Notes: a model not told the origin generated them from the letters alone. 64,000 bases of DNA from Pseudoclavibacter sp. Marseille-Q3772 (GCF_916618895.1 NZ_OU745391.1:1240001-1304000); one strand, 5' to 3'; shown: positions 1-9,912, counted from the first letter of the stretch. Numbers and translations are program-made.

Positions 1-1989
1 CTGCGGCGCGCGCTCTTCCTCATCGGCAAACATCCCCTCGGGGAAAAGCTCAAGTTCGATCGCGGCGGTAACGCCCGGGGCATCTTCCGGGGCGATGCGA
101 GTTTGGTTGCGCAACTGGCCCGCCGGCAGCTGATGAATTCGCGAGATCGCCGAAAGTAGGCGCTCCTGCTGCGGCCCCATCCTGTCGCCCGCCGGGTTTG
201 GCAATTGATTTGCTTGCGACTGCCCTGCGGCAATTGCCTCGCCGTTTTCAGCCTGTGCGATCACGCCGACCTCACGCAATTGCGCGAGCCGCTCCCGCTC
301 CGCCAGGGCAGCGTTTCGGATGAGCGTGCGGGCGTAGCCGGTTCCGGGCCGGAACTCCTCCCCCGGCAGCTGTGCGATACGCACACTCGGAGACACCCGA
401 ATCGCGGCCAGGCGCTGCATCAACTTGGCATCCACACCATTCGGCACAATCACGGTTACCGGCGCGAACGCGCGACGCTGCGCGGCAATGGCCGATGCGA
501 GAGTCGCATCCATAATCGGATGCGCTTCGAGTTCGAGTTCGAGCACGCCGTTGTTATCGGGGCTGAGCACCGTATCGATACAGCGCACCATATTCGCGTC
601 CACATCGGCATCCTCGACGAAACTCGCGACCTTCCAATCGTGCAGCCGAGCGTCCACCCGCTCCAGCCCGCGGTCCACCATCCGACACAACCCGACACGC
701 ACCGGCAAGCCACCGTTCTCGCGATGCAGGTGCACGGCACCGGAAAGCCTGCGAATGAGGGTCGATGATTCCGGCAGATCGGCCGGTAAGGTCACACCGA
801 GCCGGACCGTGTGCATATCCGGCAGATCCAGGGCACGGATGCACGTAGTTACGGTCGCGTCCGCGTCGCGTGAACCCGTGGCCCGCAGCACAATCCGCGC
901 GGGAGCGACCGGGTTTGCCTGCACGGCCGCGTGCGCCAGCTTGGCAACCTGCATCGCCACGCGATCACAGGCGCCATCGAAGTCCCAAGCACTGCCATTG
1001 GGCACCAGACAGCGCCACTGCAATTCAACTTCCTGTACGCCCGGTTTGGTGCACAGCGCACGGGCGCGTTCAAGCAACTGGTTGACGCCATAGTCGCCGA
1101 GCACATAGTCGGTCAGCGGCATCACGCGGGCACCGACACCGGCTTCGTTCGCGGCACGAATCGCCTCATCGAGTCGCTCATCGCCGCCGGTGATGATTGC
1201 GCTACCGAACAACCTGCGCGCTGCCCAGCGCACCGCCGGCACGGCAATAAATGGAATACCGGGACCGGCAAATGCGCCCACCTGGAAACCGCGGCGAGCG
1301 CGAGGCGAGAACGTGTCAGGGATGCGGGCGGCAAGGTCGCTGAGCCCGAATCCGGAAGCGAGCAGGTCGTCGGGGCGCAGCACGTCATCGACCAGGCTGC
1401 GCAAGAACGTCTCGCCACCCTCACTTCGCAGGGCGAGATTCAACTCGGTATCGCGATCGAGTTTCGCCCGGCGGCGCGCGTTCGACTCATCCTGCTTGGC
1501 GCGTTCAACGGCGTAGCGCGCCTCACAATCCTCACGCCACCAACTCGCAAGCATCTGCATGGCCGGTGCCGCCGCGCGGTCAAGCGCAACCACATCCGCA
1601 TCCTCAACCGGCTGAGCAAACAGCGGCTCGCGCTGCTCGCCCTCGGGCTGATTTGCCCCACCGGATGCGTGTTCGCTGCCATCGCCGATATCGCCAGTGC
1701 CCGAGGCGGCGCTTTCATCCCACTCGGGCGCGCGCCATTGCAGATCACTCGGGGTGACGAGTTCTGCCTGCGGCACCTGCTCGGGTTCGCCGGTTTCACG
1801 CTCATGCGCGCGCTTGCGCTGCAGGATGGTGCGCACGAGATCGGCGCGCTCCACCCGTCGGGCGCGCACCTGCTCCATCGCCCGCTCAGCGCCGGGCTCA
1901 CTTGCCTTCGGATGCACGAAGCGACGATCCTGCGATGCGGCAGAACCGTCTGCGTTTCCCGGAAACTGCGGCGGAAGCTGAGGTGCCAT
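1..1989 (-). CDS. PutA-like protein, proline dehydrogenase region, 3' end outside window
   Basis: The frame is open from an ATG at 1989 to base 1, giving 663 residues with no stop. Residues about 420-480 align in order with the proline dehydrogenase barrel of bifunctional PutA: GGLPVRVGL, then LERVDARLHDW, then DANMVRCID. A later segment, GTGYARTLIRN, sits where PutA has its YLVRRLDEN helix. In the family, FAD-linked ProDH oxidises proline to pyrroline-5-carboxylate and a C-terminal aldehyde dehydrogenase (here outside the window) makes glutamate. Key residues look lost: the KGA motif reads CRM, and the paired arginines of the proline-binding helix are absent. The N-terminal 100 residues are charged and unrecognised. 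It lies 100 bp after the hemD-like gene on the same strand and has no clear ribosome site. The assignment is by eye from scattered motifs; a degenerate ProDH fused to an active dehydrogenase is possible. Confidence 0.65.
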   Translation of the reverse strand, partial: MAPQLPPQFPGNADGSAASQDRRFVHPKASEPGAERAMEQVRARRVERADLVRTILQRKRAHERETGEPEQVPQAELVTPSDLQWRAPEWDESAASGTGDIGDGSEHASGGANQPEGEQREPLFAQPVEDADVVALDRAAAPAMQMLASWWREDCEARYAVERAKQDESNARRRAKLDRDTELNLALRSEGGETFLRSLVDDVLRPDDLLASGFGLSDLAARIPDTFSPRARRGFQVGAFAGPGIPFIAVPAVRWAARRLFGSAIITGGDERLDEAIRAANEAGVGARVMPLTDYVLGDYGVNQLLERARALCTKPGVQEVELQWRCLVPNGSAWDFDGACDRVAMQVAKLAHAAVQANPVAPARIVLRATGSRDADATVTTCIRALDLPDMHTVRLGVTLPADLPESSTLIRRLSGAVHLHRENGGLPVRVGLCRMVDRGLERVDARLHDWKVASFVEDADVDANMVRCIDTVLSPDNNGVLELELEAHPIMDATLASAIAAQRRAFAPVTVIVPNGVDAKLMQRLAAIRVSPSVRIAQLPGEEFRPGTGYARTLIRNAALAERERLAQLREVGVIAQAENGEAIAAGQSQANQLPNPAGDRMGPQQERLLSAISRIHQLPAGQLRNQTRIAPEDAPGVTAAIELELFPEGMFADEEERAPQ

Positions 1990-2089
1990 GTCGAGAGTGT
2001 AGCGCCGCGCCGATGCTCGGGATGCGAGCGACGCGGTTGGCGCTGCAACACGGTCTCGAACGCGGGATGTGGCCGGCTGCCGAGCGCGG

Positions 2090-3001
2090 TTACGGCAGGT
2101 CGAGCTTGCCCGTACTGGGGCGCTCCTCATCGACCGCGGGGATGTCCTCGCGTCGTACCTGCGTTTCCTCGAGCTCTTCTTCGAGCTTCATGAGTTGGCG
2201 AATATCAATCGCCGAGGTCTCGACCAGCGGCTCACCCGCCGCCGCCCACTCGAGGCCGTCAAGCAGCGAGGCGATCGAGCGCTGTTGCGCAACCACATCG
2301 ATCCGCAAACCGAGCGCTCGCGCATCCTTCGTGGTTCGCGGCCCAATCGCCGCGAGCAAGATATCGTCCGGGATCGGCGCGAACTGTTTCATGAGCTGTT
2401 CGGCAACCGACCCGCTGGTGACCAGCGCCGCGCGGATGCGGCTATTGCGCATGTCATAGCGAATCGACTCGGCTGCCGGCACGCCAACGCTGCGATACGC
2501 CGTCACCGAGTCCACCCGATGCCCGCGCCGCCACAATCCACGCGCAAAATCGGGCTGTGAAGCCTCGGAGCGCAACCAAAGCACCTTAATCTTCGGGGCG
2601 CGTCGCGAACACTCCGGCCACTCGACCAGCAATCCCTTCGCCGAGTTGTCGTGTTGCGGTGCGAAATCGACGTGATATCCGGCGGCTGCGAGGGCGGATG
2701 CGGTTGTCTCGCCGGCTGCCACGATGCGGGTTCGCGGCGGGATCGGCACATTCATCGAATGCATGACGTCCACCGCGGTTGCGCTCGTAACCGCCAACCA
2801 GTTGTAGTGACCGTGCGCGAGCCGCTGGAGCGACTCCATCAGTAGCTCCGCATCCTTCGGCGCCGGGCTGGCGAAGTTGATCAGCGGCGCAACAATGGGA
2901 AAAGCTCCGCGAGCGCGAACCACTTCGGCCACATTGTGTCCAAAGGATCCGCCTCGCGGAACCAGAATCTTCCAGCCGCGTAACGGCCCGGCGCTCCTCA
3001 C
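2090..3001 (-). CDS. hemD: Uroporphyrinogen-III synthase (HemD) family protein
   Basis: 303 residues from a GTG at 3001. The opening LRGWKILVPRGG, the central WLAVTSATAVDVM strand-turn and later blocks (RIVAAGETTASALAAAGY, VLWLRSEAS, AALVTSGSVAEQLM) follow the two-lobe alternating fold of uroporphyrinogen-III synthase, which cyclises hydroxymethylbilane in cytoplasmic tetrapyrrole synthesis. The family is poorly conserved, so the call rests on strand order and the TS/G turns rather than catalytic residues. No other haem genes are adjacent; the gene starts 5 bp after the DUF3618 gene stop and is probably cotranscribed with it. A stand-alone HemD-fold protein of other role cannot be excluded. 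Confidence 0.8.
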   Translation of the reverse strand: MRSAGPLRGWKILVPRGGSFGHNVAEVVRARGAFPIVAPLINFASPAPKDAELLMESLQRLAHGHYNWLAVTSATAVDVMHSMNVPIPPRTRIVAAGETTASALAAAGYHVDFAPQHDNSAKGLLVEWPECSRRAPKIKVLWLRSEASQPDFARGLWRRGHRVDSVTAYRSVGVPAAESIRYDMRNSRIRAALVTSGSVAEQLMKQFAPIPDDILLAAIGPRTTKDARALGLRIDVVAQQRSIASLLDGLEWAAAGEPLVETSAIDIRQLMKLEEELEETQVRREDIPAVDEERPSTGKLDLP

Positions 3002-3006
3002 GGTCG

Positions 3007-3294
3007 TTAGCGACGGGTGAGGGTGATCACACCGGCGATGATGCCAGCCAATCCGGCAGCCGCAACACCGAGCAGACCGTAGACCTTCGTTGGGTTCTCT
3101 TCTTTTGCTGCGATGAACTGCTGCTTGCGGTCATCCTTCCACTCGCCGAAGCGAGCGGGAACGTCGAGCTTGTATTCGAGCGCGTTCAGGGTTTCGGCAA
3201 GTTCCCGGCGCGTGGCCTGGATGTCGCGGCGCAACTCGGCGCTGCTGCGCTTCGGTTCCTGCGGCTTGTCGTCCTGCGTAACTGCGTTACTCAT
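3007..3294 (-). CDS. DUF3618 domain-containing membrane protein
   Basis: 95 residues. The first 20 are polar; residues about 17-50 carry the DUF3618 signature, RRDIQATRRELAETLNALE, a short amphipathic helix common in small actinobacterial envelope proteins. A single membrane helix (YGLLGVAAAGLAGIIAGVITL) ends the chain just before TRR, suggesting a tail anchor with the charged helix in the cytoplasm. The start overlaps the preceding holin-like gene by 8 bp, indicating translational coupling. The molecular role of the family is unknown. Confidence 0.85.
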   Translation of the reverse strand: MSNAVTQDDKPQEPKRSSAELRRDIQATRRELAETLNALEYKLDVPARFGEWKDDRKQQFIAAKEENPTKVYGLLGVAAAGLAGIIAGVITLTRR

Positions 3295-3760
3295 AGCGGC
3301 CCATCCCCTTTACTGCGTTGAGGTCCTGACGCACAGACTCCATGGTCTGTTCGGGTTTAATACCCTTCATCTTCTTGAACATGACGATGCCCACGATCGT
3401 TGCGATGATCATCACCAGCAGCAGCGCTCCGGCGACGATCAGGGCCGAGAGCCACGGCGCGAACCACGAGTTCAGGCCGAGAATGGCGAAGGTAATCAGC
3501 ACCGCCCACAGCGTGAGCCCGAAGAACGCAACAACAGCGAACATACCGGCGCCGATACCACCCTTGGTGGCCTTCGCCGTGAGCTCTTGCTTGGCGTGCT
3601 CCATCTCATCCTGAGCGAGCTTGACTGCCAGGCGGGGAACATTCCCCACGAGCTTTGCCAGCGGCAGCCGCGACTTGGGGTTGAACTTACCGAAGCGCAT
3701 CGGCGCCTCAGCGTTGGGGAATGGACCGCGTGCGGGGTCCGGCTTGTCGTAAGCGCTCAC
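3287..3760 (-). CDS. Phage-holin-family / DUF1469-like membrane protein
   Basis: 157 residues. A polar N-terminus of about 45 residues is followed by an amphipathic helix (VKLAQDEMEHAKQELTAKA) and two hydrophobic helices, about 69-95 and 101-127, separated by a short turn. This is the layout of the holin superfamily III / DUF1469 proteins. In actinobacterial chromosomes these genes sit next to DUF3618 and YtxH-like genes, as here, and are housekeeping envelope proteins rather than lysis genes. No phage genes are near. The 3' end overlaps the DUF3618 gene. Confidence 0.85.
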   Translation of the reverse strand: MSAYDKPDPARGPFPNAEAPMRFGKFNPKSRLPLAKLVGNVPRLAVKLAQDEMEHAKQELTAKATKGGIGAGMFAVVAFFGLTLWAVLITFAILGLNSWFAPWLSALIVAGALLLVMIIATIVGIVMFKKMKGIKPEQTMESVRQDLNAVKGMGRYE

Positions 3761-3840
3761 CTAAATTAGTCCCTTCAAAGCTGGTATCGAATCCGGCGTC
3801 CGCGCCCGCATCAGCAGCTGCGGGCAGCGGATGCGGTTGC

Positions 3841-4161
3841 TTAGTTGCTGGTCGAAGCCGGGCTGGTTGCGGTTCCCGATGGTGCGGATGCGTTGCGCTT
3901 GCGCTTGGTCGCGCCCATCACCTGGCTGACCGTGGCCGAGGCGAGCTTGCCGGCACCTTTGAAGGTGCTCTCCACAGCCTTCGGGACGTAGCGGTCAACC
4001 AGACCCTGTGCATTAGCGACCTGCTTCTGCACCGGCTTCGATTCCCATACCTTGGCGGCGTTCTCGGCAATCTGTTCGTACCGTTCACGTCCGGCGCGCG
4101 CACCAAGGACGTATCCCGCTGCTGCGCCAACCAGCAGTGCAAGTTTGTTCGAGGTCTTCAT
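3841..4161 (-). CDS. YtxH-like small membrane protein
   Basis: 106 residues from ATG 4161. This start is preferred over an upstream in-frame ATG because AAGGAAGG lies just ahead of it. An N-terminal glycine-rich membrane helix (LALLVGAAAGYVLGARAG) is followed by a charged amphipathic helix and a Ser/Thr/Ala-rich tail, matching YtxH-type proteins. It is the first gene of a three-gene membrane cluster with the holin-like and DUF3618 genes. Role unknown; general stress proteins of this type are known in Firmicutes. Confidence 0.8.
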   Translation of the reverse strand: MKTSNKLALLVGAAAGYVLGARAGRERYEQIAENAAKVWESKPVQKQVANAQGLVDRYVPKAVESTFKGAGKLASATVSQVMGATKRKRNASAPSGTATSPASTSN

Positions 4162-4250
4162 CTTCTTTCCTTCCTTGGTGGATCGCATCTAGGGTATCGC
4201 CCGAAATACCGAGCAAATCCCGAGATGCCGGTGCGGTTCTCAGGTATCCG

Positions 4251-6221
4251 TTACCAAATCTCAACACGCGCGCTCGGCTCCAACCACAGCGCATCCGCCT
4301 CGGTCACCGAAAATGCGTCATAGAACGGCTGCAGGTTGCGCACGATCTGGTTACACCGGAACTCGGCCGGGCTGTGCGGGTCGACGGCGAGCAGCATCTT
4401 CATGAACTCGGGGCGACGCTGTTCGCGCCAGGCCTCAGCCCACGCCAGGAAGAACCGCTTTGCCGCACTCACCCCATCAATCTCGTGCTTGGGGAGCTGC
4501 TCGGCACCGCCGATGTGGATCAGGTAGGCCTTCCAGGCGATACCCAAGCCGCCCAAATCGCCGATGTTCTCACCGATCGTGAGCTCACCGTTCACCGTCT
4601 CGCCCTCGAGGCCCTGCGGCGTGAGCACACTGTACTGCTCGATCAACGAGCGGGTGTGTGCCTCGAATGCTTGCCGATCCGCATCCGTCCACCAGTCCTG
4701 GAGGCGGCCGTCACCGTCATACTTCGAGCCCTGGTCATCGAACCCGTGACCGATCTCGTGCCCGATCACCGCGCCGATCGCACCATAGTTTGCCGCCGCA
4801 TCCCGCCCCTCGTCGAAGAACGGAAGCTGCAGGATCGCTGCCGGGAAGGCAATCTCGTTCGTCGTGGGCATGTAGTAGGCGTTCACCGTCTGCGGGGTCA
4901 TCAGCCACAGATCCTTGTCGACCGGCTGGCCCACGCGCGCGAAGTGGCGCTCCGACTCGACCGCAGCCGAGCGGTGCGCGTTACCGACGACATCGTCGCG
5001 ATGAATCTCCAGCGCCGAGTAGTCCAGCCACTTCGGCGGGTAGCCGATCTTCGGGTAAAACTTGTCGAGCTTCGCGAGCGCGCGCTGTTTCGTGTCCTCG
5101 CTCATCCACTCGAGCGTGGTAATCGATTCGCGGTACGCGGCCACCAAATCCGCAACCAGCGCATCCATGCTCGCCTTTGCCGCCGGCTTGAAATGCCGCG
5201 CAACATACGCCTCGCCGATCACCTCGCCGAGCATGCCTTCCACATGCCCGATGCCGCGCTTCCACCGTTCGCGCTGCTGCGGCACGCCCGTGAGCACCGT
5301 GCCGAAAAACTCGAAGTTTGCCGCCGAGATTTCTGGGGTCAGCAGCGCTGCGTGTGCGAGCACGATGCGCCACATCAGCCAGTTGCGCCAAGCCGCCAGG
5401 TTCTCTGGGGTGAGGAGCGTGGCCAGGCCGGTGACGAAACTTGGCTCGCACACCACCGGCCGATCGAATACGCCCTCGGGCGCCTGGAGCTGATCGAGCC
5501 ACGCCCGCATCGGCAGCTCACCGAACGGTTCGAGGAACTGTTCGAGCGTCATCGGGTTGTAGGTCAGATCTGCCTCGCGCGACTTGACCACATCCCAGTG
5601 GTGCGCGGCAATCTCGGTTTCGATGCGCAGAATCTGCTCGGCTCGTGCAGCCGGTTCGTCAACGCCGACCAGCTGCAGCATCCGCTCGATATGGGCAACA
5701 AACTGCTCGCGGATCGGCGCGTACTGCTCCTCGCGGTAGTACGACTCGTCCGGCAGGCTCAGGCCCGACTGCGAAACGTACAGGGCGTTGACCTGCGGGT
5801 CGCCCGCATCCGGGCTGACATACATACCGAAGAAACCGCCACCGCCGCGCTGTTCGTGTGCGCCCAGCAGTCGCAAGAAATCGCCCAAGTCTTCGGCGGC
5901 GAGGGCGGATGCGATATCGGCGTCGATCGGGGTGGTGCCAAGCTCGCGCAACCGGTCTTCATCCATGAACGCCGCATACGCATCCTGAGCCTTGCGCAGC
6001 GGCGTGCCCTGTGCGGCCTCGGTTTCGAGGATTTCGCGCACGGCGGTCTCAGCTTCGTCGACGAGGAGGTGGAACGAGCCGTAGCTGCTCTTATCGGCGG
6101 GGATCTCGGTGTTCGCAATCCACGGGCCGTTCACGTGACGGAACAAATCGTCCTGCGGGCGAATCTGTTGATCATACGAGTCGTAATCGAGTCCGGCAGG
6201 CAGTGCGTGTTCAGCAGTCAT
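4251..6221 (-). CDS. M13 family (neprilysin-like) zinc metallopeptidase
   Basis: 656 residues from ATG 6221, which has GGAG five bases upstream; a longer in-frame extension lacks a ribosome site. The gluzincin zinc site HEIGH is at about residues 488-492, followed by GFDDQGSKYD. The NAYYMPTTNEIAFPA substrate strand lies before it and the third zinc ligand, in GENIGDLGGL, follows. The length is normal for the family. No signal peptide is visible, so this member is probably cytoplasmic, cleaving small peptides, as is usual for actinobacterial PepO-like enzymes. It is divergent from the MATE gene with about 110 bp between them. Confidence 0.95.
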   Translation of the reverse strand: MTAEHALPAGLDYDSYDQQIRPQDDLFRHVNGPWIANTEIPADKSSYGSFHLLVDEAETAVREILETEAAQGTPLRKAQDAYAAFMDEDRLRELGTTPIDADIASALAAEDLGDFLRLLGAHEQRGGGGFFGMYVSPDAGDPQVNALYVSQSGLSLPDESYYREEQYAPIREQFVAHIERMLQLVGVDEPAARAEQILRIETEIAAHHWDVVKSREADLTYNPMTLEQFLEPFGELPMRAWLDQLQAPEGVFDRPVVCEPSFVTGLATLLTPENLAAWRNWLMWRIVLAHAALLTPEISAANFEFFGTVLTGVPQQRERWKRGIGHVEGMLGEVIGEAYVARHFKPAAKASMDALVADLVAAYRESITTLEWMSEDTKQRALAKLDKFYPKIGYPPKWLDYSALEIHRDDVVGNAHRSAAVESERHFARVGQPVDKDLWLMTPQTVNAYYMPTTNEIAFPAAILQLPFFDEGRDAAANYGAIGAVIGHEIGHGFDDQGSKYDGDGRLQDWWTDADRQAFEAHTRSLIEQYSVLTPQGLEGETVNGELTIGENIGDLGGLGIAWKAYLIHIGGAEQLPKHEIDGVSAAKRFFLAWAEAWREQRRPEFMKMLLAVDPHSPAEFRCNQIVRNLQPFYDAFSVTEADALWLEPSARVEIW

Positions 6222-6331
6222 ACGCTCCAGGGTAGTAAGCGGATGCGGCCCAAGCTGCGCACTTCGCAAATGGTCGTAATACAACCTCAGTTTGGTTCCC
6301 AGCAGACTCTCAGCATGAGAGACTTATCCGC

Positions 6332-7777
6332 GTGACCAACACCCCGACCGCAACGTCAGCGAGCACGACGAAGCGCATCCTGAACCTCACCCTCCCGGCA
6401 CTGGGGGCGCTTATTGCGCAACCGATCTTCGTTGCGACCGACACCGCGATGATTGGGCACCTGGGTGAAACCGTCTTGGCAGGCCTTGCGATTGGGTCGA
6501 TGTGCATCACCACCATCGTCGGGCTCATGGTGTTCTTGGCCTACACCACCACCCCGGTCGTTGCCCGCCGGCTAGGTGCCGACGACCGTGCGGGCGCCAT
6601 TCGCGCGGGCTTCGACGGGATGTGGCTCGCGCTGTACTGTGCCGTGGCACTGCTGCTGGTGGGCATCGTTGCCGCCGGGCCGGTAGTTAGCGCCCTCACC
6701 GACGACGCCTTCGTCGAGTCAGCTGCCATGAGCTACTTCACGATCTCGCTGTGGGGGCTGCCCGGCACGCTCGTTTCGCTTGCCGCCGTCGGCCTGCTGC
6801 GTGGGCTGCAGGACACCCGCACACCGCTGGTCGTCTCTGTCGCCGGGGCGATTAGCAATATCGTCTTCAACTACGTGTTCATCTACATCCTGGAGCTCGG
6901 AATCGCCGGCTCTGCGCTCGGCACCGCCCTGGTCGAAACGCTCATGGCCTGCGTGTACATCGTCATCGCGCTACAGGCCGCGAGCAGCGAACAGGTGTCG
7001 ATCGCGCCCGGAATCGGCGAACCGCGAGCGCAACTGCGTGCATCCGCCTATATGTTCCTGCGCACGCTCTCGCTGCGCATCGCCATGGTGGCGATGGTGT
7101 GGGCGGCCGGCACCATTGGCACGACGCAATTGGCGGCGCTGCAGGTTGGGCTCACCGTATTTAACCTGCTGGCGTTCACCCTCGATGCGCTCGCCATTGC
7201 CGCGCAGGCGATGATCGGGCACGACCTCGGGGCCGGTCGCTCCTCCGTTTCGCGGCTCGCGCTGCAACTGTGTGCCTGGGGCGTTGGCTTCGGAATCCTG
7301 CTCACCGGGGTGATTCTCGGGGCGACCCTGCTTGCCGGCGGGACCGACTCGGGCGGGCTGGCCGTGCTGTTTACCAGCGACACGAATGTGCAGCTGGTGG
7401 CCGGGCGAGTGCTCTTTGCCGTCGCTACCGTCATGCCGCTTGCCGGACTGGTGTTCGTGCTCGACGGCATCCTTATCGGCGCTGCCGATAACCGATACCT
7501 GGCGATCACCAGCGCGATCAACCTGGTCGTGTTTGGGGTGGCGTTGGCGATTGTGCTCGCGCTGCCGAACCTCGATGAAACCGCGACCCTGATCGGCGTG
7601 TGGCTCGCATTCGGTGCGGCCATGATGCTCTCGCGGGCGATCACGCTCTTTAGCCGCATCCTCGGCGAGCGGTGGCTTCGTGTGGGCGAGTCCGCGGTGG
7701 CGGCAGCTGGCGATGAGGCAGCGGGTGAGGACAATGCGAGTGCCCCGACAACTGGAGCCACGCTGGTGCGTGGCTAA
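6332..7777 (+). CDS. MATE family efflux transporter (DinF-like)
   Basis: 481 residues from a GTG. The N-terminal helix [18 protein letters not shown], the [15 protein letters not shown] turn and the [13 protein letters not shown] loop are typical of the DinF branch of MATE antiporters. About twelve membrane helices in two six-helix bundles are visible. The family exports cationic drugs or metabolites using a proton or sodium gradient. The last 40 residues are a hydrophilic Ala/Glu-rich tail. The nucS gene follows 33 bp downstream on the same strand and may be cotranscribed. The substrate cannot be told from sequence. Confidence 0.93.
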   Translation: MTNTPTATSASTTKRILNLTLPALGALIAQPIFVATDTAMIGHLGETVLAGLAIGSMCITTIVGLMVFLAYTTTPVVARRLGADDRAGAIRAGFDGMWLALYCAVALLLVGIVAAGPVVSALTDDAFVESAAMSYFTISLWGLPGTLVSLAAVGLLRGLQDTRTPLVVSVAGAISNIVFNYVFIYILELGIAGSALGTALVETLMACVYIVIALQAASSEQVSIAPGIGEPRAQLRASAYMFLRTLSLRIAMVAMVWAAGTIGTTQLAALQVGLTVFNLLAFTLDALAIAAQAMIGHDLGAGRSSVSRLALQLCAWGVGFGILLTGVILGATLLAGGTDSGGLAVLFTSDTNVQLVAGRVLFAVATVMPLAGLVFVLDGILIGAADNRYLAITSAINLVVFGVALAIVLALPNLDETATLIGVWLAFGAAMMLSRAITLFSRILGERWLRVGESAVAAAGDEAAGEDNASAPTTGATLVRG

Positions 7778-7809
7778 CCGCATCCGCGCACGCTCGGTAC
7801 GCTTTTGGG

Positions 7810-8505
7810 GTGCGTCTAGTCATTGCTCGCTGTTCGGTCGACTACGTTGGCCGACTCACTGCCCACCTGCCCGAAGCGAACCGGCTGCTGATTCATAAGG
7901 CCGATGGTTCGCTGCTTGTTCACAGTGATGGCGGCAGCTACAAGCCGCTGAACTGGATGAGCCCGCCGGCGACGTTTGAGGTTGCCGAGCTGAGCGAAGA
8001 GCAGCAGCTGGCCGGTGTGGTTGAGTGCTGGGAAGTGAAGCACCGCAAGTCCGGGGACACGCTGCGGGTGAATATTTTTGAGTTCGTGCACGATTCCCAT
8101 CACGAGCTCGGCACCGATCCGGGGCTGACGAAGGACGGTGTGGAGGCGCACCTGCAGGAGCTCTTGGCCGCGCAGATCGATCGGCTCGGTGACGGGCACA
8201 CGCTCGTGCGCCGCGAGCATATGACGGCGATCGGGCCGGTGGATATTCTGGCGCGCGATGCCGAGGGGGCTGCGGTTGCGGTGGAGATTAAGCGGCGCGG
8301 TGAGATTGACGGGGTGGAGCAGCTCACGAGGTACTTGGAGCTGATGAACCGCGACCCATTGCTCGCGCCGGTGCAGGGGGTGTTTGCGGCGCAGGAGATC
8401 AAGCCGCAGGCGCGGACGCTGGCTGAGGACCGTGGGATCCGCTGCCTGGTGCTGGATTATGACGAGATGCGCGGCGAGGAGTCGGGGGAGCTGCGGCTGT
8501 TCTGA
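7810..8505 (+). CDS. nucS: Mismatch-specific endonuclease NucS
   Basis: 231 residues from a GTG. The protein matches actinobacterial NucS/EndoMS throughout: N-terminal [16 protein letters not shown], the WMSPP segment, and the restriction-fold nuclease core GPVDILARD followed by [19 protein letters not shown]. The core supplies the Asp/Glu/Lys metal site that cuts both strands at mismatches. NucS replaces MutS-MutL in this phylum and is a strong taxonomic marker. The C-terminal ELRLF resembles the short motif that docks NucS on the sliding clamp. It is followed by a 250 bp gap holding an inverted repeat. Confidence 0.96.
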   Translation: MRLVIARCSVDYVGRLTAHLPEANRLLIHKADGSLLVHSDGGSYKPLNWMSPPATFEVAELSEEQQLAGVVECWEVKHRKSGDTLRVNIFEFVHDSHHELGTDPGLTKDGVEAHLQELLAAQIDRLGDGHTLVRREHMTAIGPVDILARDAEGAAVAVEIKRRGEIDGVEQLTRYLELMNRDPLLAPVQGVFAAQEIKPQARTLAEDRGIRCLVLDYDEMRGEESGELRLF

Positions 8506-8560
8506 GCTCAAGCTGCGGCACACGCCACCCCGGCCTGTGCCGCAGCTACCCCGCAAAACC

Positions 8561-8635
8561 GTCAGAAGTGTCACCAATTTCGCCAAATTCCGGCGAAAGT
8601 GACCGATTATGAGCGAAATTGGTGACAGTTCCGAC
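8561..8635. repeat. Family B intergenic inverted repeat, copy 1
   Basis: Two 23 bp arms, 8561-8583 and 8613-8635, match at 21 of 23 positions when folded. The core arm is TCAGAAGTGTCACCAATTTC, and the loop is 29 nt. Measured from TCAGAA to its partner the element is 73 bp. Two further copies with nearly the same end (TCAGAACTGTCACCAA) lie at 24868 and 27944. It sits in the gap between nucS and the glycosyltransferase gene; the rest of this gap shows no gene. Confidence 0.85.
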
Positions 8636-8754
8636 AATATGCAGCGGGGCGGCTGGGTTGGACTTCTTGGGGTTGCTGGAGCCTGCAGCTGGGGTGCGGT
8701 TACTGCGGCTACTGGCAACGGCTACTGCAGCCACTGACAGCAAGTCGGTATGGT

Positions 8755-9858
8755 GTGCGGGTGCGATTCTTTTTTGATGCGCGATATATCCGCACCGACT
8801 TTCACGACGGCATCAGCCGCTACTCCGCCGAGCTCGCCCGCGCGCTGCACCAATCACACCCCGATGAGGTGACGTTCCTCATCCACGACCGCGCCCAGCT
8901 CGAACACCTACCCACAACAGCCAAGTGGCTGCTCTTCCACTCCAACGAGTCGCCACTCGAGCCCATCGCCGCGTTCAAACTCAACAAGTACAAGCCCGAC
9001 GTAGTCTTCTCGCCCCTGCAGACAATCGGCACCGCAGGTCGCAAGTACCTCGCAATCAACACGCTCCACGACCTCATCTACCACCGACACCCCAAGCCAC
9101 CGGGCCACCTCAACCCACTGCTTCGGCTCGGCTGGCGCGCCTACCACCTCACCTACATTCCGCAGCGCCTCACGCTCAACGGCGCGGACCTCATCGCCAC
9201 CGTCTCCGAAACCACCAAGCAGCAAATCCGCGAACACAAGCTCACCCGCAACGATGTGGTCGTGGTGCCGAACGCGCCGAACGAACTCGCAACGTTCCTC
9301 GACGCGGATGCGCGCCCAGGGTCCCAAGCACCGGCAAACATTGTGTATATGGGCGCGTTCCTGCCGTACAAGAACGTCGAAACCCTCATTCGCGGGATGG
9401 CGCACCTGCCCGGACGCACCCTGCACCTGTGCAGCCGCATCCAGCCCGCCCGCAAGCGCGAACTCGAAGCGCTCGTGCCCGAGGGCGCGAACGTCGTCTT
9501 CCACGAAGGCGTGAGCGATGCCAAGTACGCGCAGCTGCTCGCCGACCGCGCAGTGCTCGCGACGGCATCACTCGATGAGGGATATGGCCTGCCGGTCGCC
9601 GAGTCGCTCGCACTGGGCGTACCCGCCGTAATCAGCGATATGCCGATCTTCCACGAGGTTGCTGGCGATGGCGCGAAGTATTTTGATCCGCATGACCCTG
9701 CGGCGTTTGCCGCAGCAGTGCTTGCCCTCGATAACGACGATGAACGCAGTCGGGTTCGGGACGCTGGCCTGCGGCATATCGCACAGTTCAGTTGGCAGCG
9801 TTCCGCAGCAACGCTATGGGATGCGGCCGGGCAGCTCCTGCAGGCTCGCGGGCGGTAA
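8755..9858 (+). CDS. Family 4-type glycosyltransferase
   Basis: 367 residues from GTG 8755 (a second GTG two codons later is possible). GT-B fold: the N-lobe begins with RVRFFFDARYI. The C-lobe carries the donor-binding block ATASLDEGYGLPVAESLALG, containing the EX7E motif, then GVPAVISDMPIFHEVAG. Such enzymes transfer sugars from nucleotide donors to glycolipid or wall acceptors at the inner membrane face. No signal or membrane helix is seen. The acceptor is unknown; the neighbouring HAD gene gives no pathway clue. Confidence 0.88.
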   Translation: MRVRFFFDARYIRTDFHDGISRYSAELARALHQSHPDEVTFLIHDRAQLEHLPTTAKWLLFHSNESPLEPIAAFKLNKYKPDVVFSPLQTIGTAGRKYLAINTLHDLIYHRHPKPPGHLNPLLRLGWRAYHLTYIPQRLTLNGADLIATVSETTKQQIREHKLTRNDVVVVPNAPNELATFLDADARPGSQAPANIVYMGAFLPYKNVETLIRGMAHLPGRTLHLCSRIQPARKRELEALVPEGANVVFHEGVSDAKYAQLLADRAVLATASLDEGYGLPVAESLALGVPAVISDMPIFHEVAGDGAKYFDPHDPAAFAAAVLALDNDDERSRVRDAGLRHIAQFSWQRSAATLWDAAGQLLQARGR

Positions 9859-9912
9859 CTCGCGGGCAGCTAAGGGCCGCCGCGTCACATCCGACCGCTA
9901 CCCTGGAGCATC

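Noticed and set aside
931..2193. 420-codon plus-strand frame over the PutA-like gene
   Set aside because: The opposite strand is open for the full 1989 bases and shows ProDH motifs in order.
3287..3760. Prophage holin
   Set aside because: No endolysin, portal, integrase or other phage gene nearby; the DUF3618/YtxH context is a chromosomal envelope cluster.
4137..6335. 732-codon plus-strand open frame opposite the M13 peptidase gene
   Set aside because: It is the mirror of a clearly conserved gene with a zinc site; the antisense product is His/Arg-rich with no domain.
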